NCBI RefSeq assembly: GCF_020923495.1
Contig: NZ_CP064048.1
Span: forward strand, 2,063,501-2,127,500
Source: Brevibacillus sedimenti
Lineage (GTDB): Bacteria > Bacillota > Bacilli > Brevibacillales > Brevibacillaceae
Reading direction: 5' to 3'
DNA: 64,000 bases
Below the pieces are notes generated by a model. It saw only the letters and a program-made list of their open reading frames with translations, had not been told where the DNA came from and did no database searches. The position numbers and the translations under genes were made by a program. Position 1 is the first letter of the stretch; each line of letters starts with the position of its first letter. Of this stretch, positions 7,700 through 16,263 are shown piece after piece.

Positions 7700-8992
7700 A
7701 TGAAGAGGTTCTGTTTGCACACAGCCGCTTCGGTTGTGCTGGCCGCCACGATGGCCCTGGCCGGATGCAGCGGCGGAGCAGAGACGACCAAACCGTCGGG
7801 CGAGCAGGGAGGGCAGGGCGGCTCCGCGCAGGTGACGCTCACCATGAACAGTTGGCGCGTTGAGGACACGGAGGGGTACAAGAAGATCATCCAGGCATTT
7901 GAAGCAGAGAACCCCGGCATCAAGATCGACTTCAAGCCGCTCAAGGCCACGGAGTACGACACGATCCTGAACACGGCCCTGCAGAGTGACAGCGGCCCCG
8001 ACATCCTGCAGCTTCGGCCCTACGCGCCCGGCATCTCGCTGGCGGAGGCGGGCCATTTGGAGCCGCTTGACAATCTGCCCGGCATACGCGAGTTTCCCCA
8101 GGACGTCCTGGCCGCTGCCACAGGCAAAGACGGCAAGATATACGGCGTCCCGCTCTCGCTCAACTCGACGCAGATTTACTACAACAAAAAAATCTTCGAC
8201 CAGTACGGGTTAAAGGAGCCGAAAAGCTGGGACGAACTGATCGCCACAGCCAAAACACTGAAGGAAAACGGCGTGGTGCCATTCGCGTTTGGCGCCAAGG
8301 AAGGATGGCTGCTCTCACTCAGCCACGGCGTGATTGCACCGGGAACCTACAACGGCAACGCGTTTGTTGACAAGCTGCTGAAAGGGGAGAGTACCTTCAC
8401 CAGCCCTGAGTTTGTCAAATCGCTGCAGCGGATGCAGGAGCTGGTCCCTTATTTCCCGGAAAATTTCGTCGGCCTGGAACTGAACGACATCCGCACGATG
8501 TTTTTCACGGAAAAGGCGGCCATGTTCATCAATGGCAGCTTTGAGCTGGAAGGGTTGAAAAAGATGAACCCGGATCTGCCGATCGATTTCTTCCCGATGC
8601 CGACGGATGACGGCAGCAACGTTTTGACCACCTGGGTGGACGGCTCGTACGCAGTCAACGCCAAGTCCAAACACAAACAGGAGGCGCTGAAGTTTTTGGA
8701 GTTTATGACGACGAAAAAATTCGGCGAGCTGTTTGCGAGCGAGTTCAAACGGATCAGCGCCGTGCCCGGAGTGAGCACCGACGACCCGCTGGTGAACAAG
8801 ATGGCGGAGATGTCGCAGAGCATCGCCACGCCGTATCTGATGGTGGTCCATTTTGCGGAAGGGAATCCGTCGACGAAAAAGACGCTGGAGAACGCCCTGC
8901 AGGGCATGTACCTCGGCAAATTGACGCCGGAGCAGGTGGCGCAAGAGGTGCAGAATTCAGCGGAAAAATGGTTCCCCGCTTTCAAGAAGTAG
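7700..8992 (+). CDS. ABC sugar transporter, lipoprotein solute-binding component (family 1)
   Basis: A 430-residue extracellular solute-binding lipoprotein. It has a basic start (MKRFCLHTAAS), a hydrophobic core and a lipobox LAGC with the lipid-modified Cys near residue 23, then a Gly/Ser-rich linker. The mature part has family-1 features (MNSWRVEDTEGYKKIIQAFE, YGVPLSLNSTQIYYNKK). It is followed by two permease genes but no ATPase gene, as is usual for CUT1 systems that share an MsmX-type ATPase encoded elsewhere. From context the cargo is probably MurNAc or a muropeptide-derived sugar. Confidence 0.85.
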   Translation: MKRFCLHTAASVVLAATMALAGCSGGAETTKPSGEQGGQGGSAQVTLTMNSWRVEDTEGYKKIIQAFEAENPGIKIDFKPLKATEYDTILNTALQSDSGPDILQLRPYAPGISLAEAGHLEPLDNLPGIREFPQDVLAAATGKDGKIYGVPLSLNSTQIYYNKKIFDQYGLKEPKSWDELIATAKTLKENGVVPFAFGAKEGWLLSLSHGVIAPGTYNGNAFVDKLLKGESTFTSPEFVKSLQRMQELVPYFPENFVGLELNDIRTMFFTEKAAMFINGSFELEGLKKMNPDLPIDFFPMPTDDGSNVLTTWVDGSYAVNAKSKHKQEALKFLEFMTTKKFGELFASEFKRISAVPGVSTDDPLVNKMAEMSQSIATPYLMVVHFAEGNPSTKKTLENALQGMYLGKLTPEQVAQEVQNSAEKWFPAFKK

Positions 8993-9068
8993 ACATTTGT
9001 GGAAAATGGCGGCGGGGTGAGAGCGTGCTTGTTTCCGCTCCGCTGCCCTCATCAGGGGGTGGGTGAAC

Positions 9069-10010
9069 ATGAGCATAGCAAAGACACGGGCTGCCCGTTC
9101 AAAGGGAAAAGCGCGGTGGCTCGTCCACCTGTTTCCCCTTCCGGCTCTCGTGATTTACACATTGTTTGTCGTCTACCCGATCGTGTCTGCCTTCACCTAC
9201 AGCTTGTACGAGTGGGAGGGCATCTCCAGAGGCGCCTACGTCGGCCTGAAAAACTTCATCACGCTGTTTCGGGTGGAGCCGTTTCAGGAAATGTTCTGGA
9301 ACGCGTTTGGCCACAACGTCATCTACTTCGTGGTCGAGATGATTGTGCAAAACGGCATCGCCTTTGTGCTCGCCTTTCTCATCTACCGGAAGCTCAGGGG
9401 AGCCGGTTTCCTCAAGGTGGCCTATTTCCTCCCTCGACTCTTGTCCGTCATCGTGGTCGGCTTTTTGTGGAAGCTGATCCTCAATCCCAACTACGGGGCG
9501 CTCAATACCTTGTTGCACAAGCTGGGCCTTTCGGAGTGGGCCAGGCCCTGGCTGGGAGACCCGGATACCGCCTTGTTGGCAATCATTCTCGTCAACTGCT
9601 GGTTTGGCATCGGGTTTGCGGTGCTGATCTTCCTCGCCGGGCTGCAGTCCATTCCCGAGGAGCTGATCGAGGCGGCCCGCTTGGACGGGGCGAGCGGCCT
9701 TCGCATGCTGGTGAAGATCATTCTTCCGCTCTGCATGCCTTCGATCACGATCATGACGATCTTTACCTTCATCCAGGCGTTCGAAGCGTTTGAACTGGTG
9801 TACGCCATGCAGGGGTCGATGGGCGAACCGTATTATTCCACCGACACGCTGGCCGTCTACTTTTACCGGTTGGCGTTCAGCGGGGCGGGAGGCGCCGGAG
9901 ACATCTCCATTGGTCTGGGCTCGGCGCTTGCCATCGTCATCTTTTTCATCGTCGCATCCGTCTCAGCCCTCTCTCTCTACCTGATGCGGAAACGGGAAGT
10001 GCAGCACTGA
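9069..10010 (+). CDS. ABC sugar transporter permease (MalF/UgpA type)
   Basis: A 313-residue inner-membrane permease with about six transmembrane helices. The first is at residues about 18-42 (FPLPALVIYTLFVVYPIV). The EAA loop that contacts the ATPase is visible as EELIEAARLDGASGLRMLVKIILPL. The ATG at 9069 has AGGGGG about 9 nt upstream; the in-frame GTG at 9063 is too close. It pairs with the next gene as a CUT1 heterodimer. Confidence 0.88.
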   Translation: MSIAKTRAARSKGKARWLVHLFPLPALVIYTLFVVYPIVSAFTYSLYEWEGISRGAYVGLKNFITLFRVEPFQEMFWNAFGHNVIYFVVEMIVQNGIAFVLAFLIYRKLRGAGFLKVAYFLPRLLSVIVVGFLWKLILNPNYGALNTLLHKLGLSEWARPWLGDPDTALLAIILVNCWFGIGFAVLIFLAGLQSIPEELIEAARLDGASGLRMLVKIILPLCMPSITIMTIFTFIQAFEAFELVYAMQGSMGEPYYSTDTLAVYFYRLAFSGAGGAGDISIGLGSALAIVIFFIVASVSALSLYLMRKREVQH

Positions 10011-10035
10011 CGGAGCGGAAAGGAGGAGCAGTCTT

Positions 10036-10860
10036 GTGAAAACTGGCGTGGGCGTCCGGTCGCTGCAGTATGTGTTCGCCTATCTGTTTGCGCTGGTGGC
10101 GACGTACCCGATTGTGCTGATGATCGTCTCGTCGTTTAAAACCAATGTGGAGATTTTTTCTGATCCGCTCTCGCTGCCCCGCTCGTTCAGCCTGGAGACG
10201 TACCGCAAGCTGTGGGAGGCAGTGCCGTTTGGCCACTTTTTTTGGAACAGCATCGTTGTCAGCGTCGCCTCGGTCGTGCTGATCGCCCTCGTTTCGGCAA
10301 TGGCCGCCTATTATCTGGCCCGGTTCTCGTTCCGCTGGACAGGGGTGCTGTACTTCTTCTTTCTGATCGGCTTGATGATCCCGATCAAGCTGGGGATTGT
10401 GCCGCTGTTCATGCTGATGAAAAAGCTGGGGCTGTTAAACTCCCTCTGGTCGCTGATTGTGATATATACGGCGAGCGGCATCCCGATCTCCGTGTTCATC
10501 CTCACCGGCTTTTTCCGCACGCTGCCGGTGGAACTGGAGGAGGCCGCCCGAATCGACGGCTGCAGCCACTTTCAAATCCTGTGGCGGGTGCTGCTGCCGC
10601 TGATTCGGCCCGCGCTCGGGACCGTGGTGATCATCAATTTTATCAGCGCCTGGAACGATTTCTTTTTTCCGCTGATCTTCATCCAGGAAGAGACGCTGAA
10701 GACGATCCCGGTGGGGATGATGGTGCTGTTCGGCGAGTACGAGACGGACTGGAGCCTGCTGTTTGCCGGCCTGACGCTCTCCGCCCTGCCGATGATCGTC
10801 GTGTTTCTCCTGGCGTCCAGGCAGTTCATGGAGGGGTTGACAGCCGGTGCGGTCAAGTGA
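10036..10860 (+). CDS. ABC sugar transporter permease (MalG/UgpE type)
   Basis: A 274-residue permease with six predicted helices. The EAA motif reads ELEEAARIDGCSHFQILWRVLLPL. GTG start with AGGAGGAG 7 nt upstream. It completes the importer with the two genes before it, and its last codons overlap the kinase start by 14 nt, so the two are co-translated. Confidence 0.88.
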   Translation: MKTGVGVRSLQYVFAYLFALVATYPIVLMIVSSFKTNVEIFSDPLSLPRSFSLETYRKLWEAVPFGHFFWNSIVVSVASVVLIALVSAMAAYYLARFSFRWTGVLYFFFLIGLMIPIKLGIVPLFMLMKKLGLLNSLWSLIVIYTASGIPISVFILTGFFRTLPVELEEAARIDGCSHFQILWRVLLPLIRPALGTVVIINFISAWNDFFFPLIFIQEETLKTIPVGMMVLFGEYETDWSLLFAGLTLSALPMIVVFLLASRQFMEGLTAGAVK

Positions 10861-11836
10861 ACAGCGGCGCTGGTTTGTCGGCATCGACGGCGGCGGGAGC
10901 AAGACTACGGCGGCTGTCTGCGGTGCGGACGGGCAGATCGTCGCCCTGGCGATGGGAGAGGGAAGCAATCCGCTGTCGCGCCCCTGGCCGGAGGTGGAGG
11001 AGACGCTGCGCGCGTTGCTGCGCGACTGTTTCCAACAGGCGGGTGCGGCGGCACACGAGGTGGAAGGGCTGTTTTTCGGATTGGCCGGTGCCGACCGGCC
11101 GCAGGTGCAGACGCAGATTGCCAACGCGTTTCGAGCGGAGTGGGGAGAGCGGCTGCAGATCGACAACGATGCCGTGGCCGCACTCTACTCCGGCACCTGG
11201 GGCGAACCGGGCATCGTGCTGATTGCCGGCACCGGTTCCATCGCCTACGCGCTGACGGCGGATGGGAGCCGGCATCGCGTCGGAGGCTGGGGATATCTGG
11301 TCGGCGACGAGGGAAGCGGCTATGACCTGGGCCGGCAGGCGGTGGCGGCTGTGCTCCGGGCGTTTGACGGCCGCGGCGACCCGACGGCGCTGACCGGGAT
11401 GCTGGTGTCGCACTACGGGGTGGAGGCGCCCGACCAACTGATCGCTCGATTGTACGGATCGCCCAATCCGCGCAGGGAATTGGCCGGGGCGGCCATCCTG
11501 GTGGACCGGGCGGCTGCCGCAGGAGACGAGGTGGCCGGACGGCTGGTGCGGCAGGCAGCCGCTTCGCTCGTGGAGCTGGCGGAGGCGTGTCGGGCCAAGG
11601 CTGGAGAGCGGCTGCCCGTAGTGCTGGCGGGCGGGTTGTTGGCATCTGATACGATGCTGCGCCGCGCCGTGCTGCAGATGGCCCGGTTTGAGGCGGTCCT
11701 GCCGGATGCGCTGCCGGTGACCGGTTGTCTGGCCGAGGCGCTGAGGCGGGCAGGCCTGTCAGTCAATGCAGCAGTCAGGAAAAATCTGTGCCGATACCAT
11801 CCAGAGGGGGAAGCCAATGGGGGAGAACTTGTTTGA
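10847..11836 (+). CDS. murK: MurNAc/GlcNAc kinase, BadF/BadG/BcrA/BcrD ATPase family (MurK-type)
   Basis: A 329-residue sugar kinase of the ASKHA fold. Phosphate-1 motif FVGIDGGGSKTTAA (residues about 10-23), FFGLAGADRP, phosphate-2 IVLIAGTGSIAYA, and GGWGYLVGDEGSGYDLGRQA are as in GlcNAc and MurNAc kinases. It would phosphorylate imported amino sugar in the cytoplasm, supplying MurNAc-6-phosphate to MurQ. GTG start at 10847 with GGAGGGG about 9 nt upstream inside the permease gene. The end overlaps the murQ start by 20 nt. A MurK assignment rests on context; GlcNAc kinase is the alternative. Confidence 0.75.
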   Translation: MRSSEQRRWFVGIDGGGSKTTAAVCGADGQIVALAMGEGSNPLSRPWPEVEETLRALLRDCFQQAGAAAHEVEGLFFGLAGADRPQVQTQIANAFRAEWGERLQIDNDAVAALYSGTWGEPGIVLIAGTGSIAYALTADGSRHRVGGWGYLVGDEGSGYDLGRQAVAAVLRAFDGRGDPTALTGMLVSHYGVEAPDQLIARLYGSPNPRRELAGAAILVDRAAAAGDEVAGRLVRQAAASLVELAEACRAKAGERLPVVLAGGLLASDTMLRRAVLQMARFEAVLPDALPVTGCLAEALRRAGLSVNAAVRKNLCRYHPEGEANGGELV

Positions 11837-12724
11837 GCTCACAACGGAGATGCGCAACCAGGCGAGCGAGTCGCTGGATCAGATGTCCAGCCTGGAAATC
11901 GTGACGCTGATGAACGAAGAGGACAAAAAGGTGGCGCACGCCGTACAGTGTGTTCTGCCCGAGGTGGCACGGGCTGTGGACATGATCGCCGCCGCCCTGG
12001 AAGCAGGAGGGCGCCTCTTTTACTTCGGCGCCGGCACAAGCGGCCGGCTGGGGGTGCTGGATGCTGCGGAGTGTCCGCCCACCTTTGGCACTGATCCGCA
12101 AATGGTGCAGGGAATCATCGCCGGCGGGGAAGCAGCGTTGAAGGAAGCGATCGAAGGGGCGGAAGACTCGCCGGAGTTGGGAAAAGAAGACGTCCGCCGG
12201 TGCGGCGTCCGCGCCGGTGACGTAGTGGTGGGCATAGCCGCCAGCGGCCGAACGCCGTACGTGATCGGCGCGCTGGAAGAAGCCAAGGCGCGGGGGCGGC
12301 CACCGTCTCCCTCTCCTGCAATCCCGATCCCGACATCAGCCAGGGCGTGGACGTCTCGATCAACATCGTCGTCGGCCCGGAAGTGGTGACCGGATCGACG
12401 CGGCTGAAGGCGGGGAGCGCCACCAAGATGGTGCTGAACATGCTGACGACGGCCAGCATGGTCCACCTGGGCAAAGTGTACGGCAACCTGATGGTCAACG
12501 TACAGGCGACCAACCACAAACTGCGGGAGCGGGCCAAGCACATTGTCATGCAGGCAGCCGGCGTCAGCTACGCCGAAGCGGAGCAGTTGATCGCCGAAGC
12601 CGGCGGAGACGCCCGCGTGGCGATCGTGATGAAGCTCGCCGGCCTGTCGGCGGCGGAAGCGGCGGAGCGGCTGCGCCAGGCAGGCGGCAAGGTGCGGAAC
12701 GCCATTGATCAAGCGAAGAAATAG
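11817..12724 (+). pseudogene. murQ: MurNAc-6-phosphate etherase MurQ, reading frame broken by one missing base
   Basis: MurQ cleaves the lactyl ether of MurNAc-6-phosphate to GlcNAc-6-phosphate. The sequence is a full MurQ: N-terminal TTEMRNQASESLDQM, SIS-domain motifs FYFGAGTSGRLGVLDAAECPPTFG and VVGIAASGRTPYVIGAL, then in the +1 frame STRLKAGSATKMVLNMLTT and the C-terminal helical domain. The frame is lost at a GGGGG run (12292-12296): one more G restores a 302-residue protein of normal MurQ length. All motifs on both sides are intact, so this is either a sequencing error or a very recent mutation. AGAGGGGGAA precedes the ATG. It is last in the operon. Confidence 0.85.
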
Positions 12725-12738
12725 ACACACGAGACAGC

Positions 12739-12780
12739 GGCGCAGGCCGGTCCGGTGACACGGATCGCCTGCGCCTTGCT
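12739..12780 (+). terminator. Terminator of the MurNAc operon
   Basis: The stem GGCGCAGGC / GCCTGCGCC (9 bp) is followed by TTGCTTTGTTG, starting 15 bases after the murQ stop. The 200 bases to the next gene show no other gene. Confidence 0.65.
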
Positions 12781-12990
12781 TTGTTGTGCGGGAGGCGTCG
12801 GTATATGTATCTGACCCATCGACCAGAGGATGGAAACAACAGATGGAATAGGGTAAAATTGGTTGTACATAACAATAAAATTCGGCACAGGCTATTGCCT
12901 TGAAGGGGTAGCCGTTTTCTCGTCCGTCAAACAAGGGAGCGGATCGGACGAAGGGTTCTATTCCAACAATGAGCTGGGAGGATGAATCGG

Positions 12991-13317
12991 ATGGCGGACT
13001 GGACGGACAGGCGGACCGTGTTGACGGCAGGCTTTGCCCAAATACCCAAGGGGACGACCTTGTACGAATTGTCCACGATGGTGGGATGTGTGCTGATCAT
13101 CGACGTGGAAGACGATGTCATCTGCGATGCCAGCTTTACGTTTGTCATGGAGAAAACGAGCGACTTTCTCGCCTCGCTGTTGAGAGGAAAATCAGTCGCG
13201 AACGGGATGGCGGAGATTGTGCAGGAGGTGCAGGAACGTTTCCTGGCGCCTGGTCAGGGAGCGGTGCTGCAGGCGATTCGCGCCGCAGTCGACCGTTATC
13301 ACGAGAGAAAGCGATAG
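12991..13317 (+). CDS. DUF3870 domain protein
   Basis: A 108-residue cytoplasmic protein that matches the DUF3870 pattern: a start like TAGFAQIPKGTTLYEL, then VLIIDVEDDVICDASFTF and a helical C-terminus. The family's function is not known. The ATG at 12991 is preferred over the one at 12982 because GGGAGG abuts the latter and is 9 nt from the former. It is followed by the diguanylate cyclase gene after 64 nt, same strand. Confidence 0.7.
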   Translation: MADWTDRRTVLTAGFAQIPKGTTLYELSTMVGCVLIIDVEDDVICDASFTFVMEKTSDFLASLLRGKSVANGMAEIVQEVQERFLAPGQGAVLQAIRAAVDRYHERKR

Positions 13318-13381
13318 GGAAAGCGCAGTCGGCGGCGAAGCGCCAACAGGATCAACGCTCGAAGGTGCTGGAGGGTTGTAC

Positions 13382-14593
13382 ATGCGTGAAGAACCATCGA
13401 CCAGGGAAGAGTACACGCTGCACCTGCTGAAACGGTACAGCCAGTGGCTGCACCGGATCGAACAGGTGGACCGCGAGGAAGTGGATGCGCTCTCCCGCCA
13501 ACTTGCCGGGGATCTCCCGGAGCCTGAATACATCGGTCACAAACAACTGCTGGAGGGAATTGTCACCCTGCATGAAAAAGTGACACATCTGCTGTGGTTG
13601 TCAGAACATTTAAAAATTATCCACGACCTCAGCCACATCTTTGCCAAGACCTTTGAGGAAGAAAAGATTCTGTGGAAGGCCTTTGAACTGGTCTCCCGGG
13701 TCATGCCGACAGACGCCTTCCTGATCGCCTTTTACGATGAAGGGGACAACGAGATCCGCATTCCGCTTTGCATCGACAGCGGGGTGAACTACGGTCCGAT
13801 CACCCTCCCCTACGGAAAAGGTTTGATTTCCAAAGTGCTCGCCACCCGGCAAACCGTCCATCTGCAGACGTCGGATGATGAGGCGGAAGGGGCGTCCGTG
13901 CGGTGGGGCAACCCCGACAACGACACCAATGCCTGCATTTTTGTGCCGCTGATGCTGGACAACCAGATCAAAGGGGTGATCTCCGCCCAGTCGTACCGCG
14001 AATTTGCCTACAAAAAGGAGCACGAGGAACTGCTTGCCATCATCGGCTTCCAGGTGGCCAGCGCGATTGAAAACGCCAGGCTGTACGATCGGATGTACCA
14101 GATGTCGTTCCGGGACGAGCTGAGCGGCATTCTGAACTACCGCGCCTTTCACCGCGATCTGGAGCAGCTTCTAGAGAGCCAGCCGTCCTCCGTCGCGCTG
14201 ATCATGTTCGACTCCGACCATCTGAAAGCGGTGAACGACCAGTACGGCCATCACCTGGGCGACGCGCTGATTCGGCGCATCGCCGAGGCGTTAAAACAGA
14301 GCGCCGCACCGGAAGACAGCGTCTACCGCTACGCCGGAGACGAGTTCATGCTGCTGTCCCCGCGGGCGACGCTGGACGAAGCGATGGCCAAAGTGGGCGC
14401 TGTCCGGGAGTACCTGCGCCTGCACCCGCTGGTTTGCGAAGAGCAGGTCATTCCGGTATCGGTCAGCGTGGGAATCGCATGTTATCCCCAGCACGCCGAC
14501 ACGGCAGACGGGTTGAAGCGGGCGGCAGACGAAGCGCTCTACCGCTCCAAGCACAACGGGAAAAACTGTACCACGGTGTACGGTTCGGCGTAG
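13382..14593 (+). CDS. GAF-GGDEF diguanylate cyclase
   Basis: A 403-residue protein: an N-terminal helical part, a GAF-type sensor (about residues 75-235, with LPYGKGLISKVLATRQ) and a C-terminal GGDEF domain. The signature reads AGDEF (YRYAGDEFML), an accepted active variant, and the upstream MFDSDHLKAVNDQYGHHLGD metal/substrate helix is conserved, so c-di-GMP synthesis is likely. No RxxD inhibitory site was noticed five residues before the signature. No transmembrane segment, so it would sense a cytoplasmic cue. ATG 13382 has GGAGGG upstream. The gene ends 4 bp from the convergent antiporter gene. Confidence 0.85.
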   Translation: MREEPSTREEYTLHLLKRYSQWLHRIEQVDREEVDALSRQLAGDLPEPEYIGHKQLLEGIVTLHEKVTHLLWLSEHLKIIHDLSHIFAKTFEEEKILWKAFELVSRVMPTDAFLIAFYDEGDNEIRIPLCIDSGVNYGPITLPYGKGLISKVLATRQTVHLQTSDDEAEGASVRWGNPDNDTNACIFVPLMLDNQIKGVISAQSYREFAYKKEHEELLAIIGFQVASAIENARLYDRMYQMSFRDELSGILNYRAFHRDLEQLLESQPSSVALIMFDSDHLKAVNDQYGHHLGDALIRRIAEALKQSAAPEDSVYRYAGDEFMLLSPRATLDEAMAKVGAVREYLRLHPLVCEEQVIPVSVSVGIACYPQHADTADGLKRAADEALYRSKHNGKNCTTVYGSA

Positions 14594-14597
14594 TGCT

Positions 14598-15944
14598 TTA
14601 GCGGCGGAACCAGGCGTAGATAAAGGTAAACAGCGGCGACAGCCACAAAAACAGGGCGTACGGCAGGTATTCAACCGTTGATACGTGCAGCATGTTGGTG
14701 AAAAACGCGCCGCTCACGCCCCAGGGAATGAGGGGATTGACCAGCGTGCCGCAGTCCTCCAGGGTGCGGGAGAGACGCTTGAGCTCCATCCCCCTGCGGG
14801 CAAAGGTCTCCCGAAACATCTGGCCAGGCAGCAGGATGGAGAGGTACTGCTCACCGGTCAGCGCGTTGACCAGAATGGAGGAGGTTCCGGCCAGCCCGAC
14901 CAGCCCGCTGTCTCGCTTGATCCGTTGCATCAGCGAGCGAAACAGGCCATCAAACACGCCGCTGTGGTGCAGCAGACCGCCCAGCGAGAGAGCGATCAGG
15001 ATCAGGGAGAGCGACCAGGTCATCGACATCAGGCCGCCGCGGTTGACGATCGAGGCGACAATGTCATTGGAAAACGAGGCGTGAAACCCATTTTGCATCA
15101 CATTCAGCCACTCGGCCGGCGAGGTCACGCCCTGCAGCAGCGCAGCGACCGCGATCCCGCCGGCAATGCCCGTAACCAGCGTCGGCATGATCGGTATGCG
15201 CATGGCGGAGCAGAAGAGCACAGCCAACGCCGGCAGCAGGGTCAGGGCCGAGATGGTAAAGTGCTGCTCCAGTTCCTGCCGGATGGCGTAAATTCCCTGC
15301 AGGTCGACAGGCGCTGTCTGTCCCTGCAGAGCAAAGAACAGCACGGTAATGGCAAATGCGGGGACGGTCGTCCGCGTCATGAAGCGAATATGCGTCGTCA
15401 ATGGCACGTCCGTCACTCCGGCGGCAATGTTGGTCGTGTCGGACAATGGCGACATTTTGTCCCCAAAACAAGCGCCGCAGATGACGGCACCTGCCGTTAC
15501 GAGCGGGTCCATCCCCAGGGCGGTGGAGACACCCATCATCGCGATGCCGACCGTGCTGACCGTGGTGAACGAGCTTGCGGTTACGGTAGAGATGACGAGC
15601 GTCAGGAACAGGGCGCTCAGCGCAAAATACTGCGGCTGGATGATGGCGATCCCGTAGTACAGGATGGTCGGAATCGTTCCGCTCATCATCCATACCCCGA
15701 TCAGGATGCCGATCAGCGCGAGAAGCAGCATCGGCGCGACGGCTGACTGCACCCCTTTCACCAGGCCTTCCTCCATACGGCTCCACCTGATGCCGTACAG
15801 GCGCAGCAGAACCGTGGAGGCCACGGTCGCGGCCAACAGCGGCATGTGCGGCTCGGCTTTTCCCCAGAACATGGCGGGAAACAGCACGGCAACGACGGCA
15901 GCCAGCACCGATGCGCTTTGCGCAAACGACAACGATTTGTTCAT
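14598..15944 (-). CDS. nhaC: NhaC-type Na+/H+ antiporter
   Basis: A 448-residue membrane protein with about eleven hydrophobic helices and the NhaC-family segments TVTASSFTTVSTVGIAMMG, ICGACFGDKMSPLSDTTNIAAG (polar ion-path residues) and LTGEQYLSILLPGQMF. It exchanges Na+ or a related cation for protons, or may carry a carboxylate as some relatives do. Two starts are possible: ATG 15944 (GGAG 11 nt upstream) and TTG 15947 (8 nt). The gene converges on the diguanylate cyclase. Confidence 0.85.
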   Translation of the reverse strand: MNKSLSFAQSASVLAAVVAVLFPAMFWGKAEPHMPLLAATVASTVLLRLYGIRWSRMEEGLVKGVQSAVAPMLLLALIGILIGVWMMSGTIPTILYYGIAIIQPQYFALSALFLTLVISTVTASSFTTVSTVGIAMMGVSTALGMDPLVTAGAVICGACFGDKMSPLSDTTNIAAGVTDVPLTTHIRFMTRTTVPAFAITVLFFALQGQTAPVDLQGIYAIRQELEQHFTISALTLLPALAVLFCSAMRIPIMPTLVTGIAGGIAVAALLQGVTSPAEWLNVMQNGFHASFSNDIVASIVNRGGLMSMTWSLSLILIALSLGGLLHHSGVFDGLFRSLMQRIKRDSGLVGLAGTSSILVNALTGEQYLSILLPGQMFRETFARRGMELKRLSRTLEDCGTLVNPLIPWGVSGAFFTNMLHVSTVEYLPYALFLWLSPLFTFIYAWFRR

Positions 15945-15964
15945 CAATAGTCATACTCCTTGTA

Positions 15965-16149
15965 AAAAGTGGAATGTATGCACGTTTCCGCTTTTTAGCT
16001 TTACGGCTTTTGTGCTTTTGTGCGTTTAAGTGAGATAGGGGTACTGTAGCCTGATTTGCTTGATTCGTCAATGATTTTTGTCGTATTCAGAATGGTAAAA
16101 AAATAGTGGGCAATTACGTCATAGGGATTTTCCTGCCGCTGTCCACCCC
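15965..16149. other. Intergenic region between divergent antiporter and glycan cluster
   Basis: About 300 bases separate the two divergent genes. The part next to the antiporter is AT-rich with no ORF; the rest holds the promoter element described at 16150-16202. Nothing else was recognised. Confidence 0.5.
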
Positions 16150-16202
16150 GAATTTCAGACGCGTTTTCGTCCTTGTCTGTTCTACGTCCCCCTTCTTACA
16201 AT
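16150..16202 (+). promoter_or_regulatory. Promoter of the glycan cluster with a 20-bp upstream element shared with 19733
   Basis: The element GAATTTCAGACGCGTTTTCG (16150-16169) is followed by -35 TTGTCT (16173-16178), an 18-bp spacer and -10 TACAAT (16197-16202). The same element, 19 of 20 bases identical and at the same distance from an equally spaced promoter, lies before the solute-binding gene. It is a likely activator or repressor site for the regulator encoded in the cluster. Confidence 0.65.
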
Positions 16203-16263
16203 AAACCTACAGCGCTGTGTAGTAGAACATTCGCAGGAAGAACACGTAAATCGGGGTGAACGC

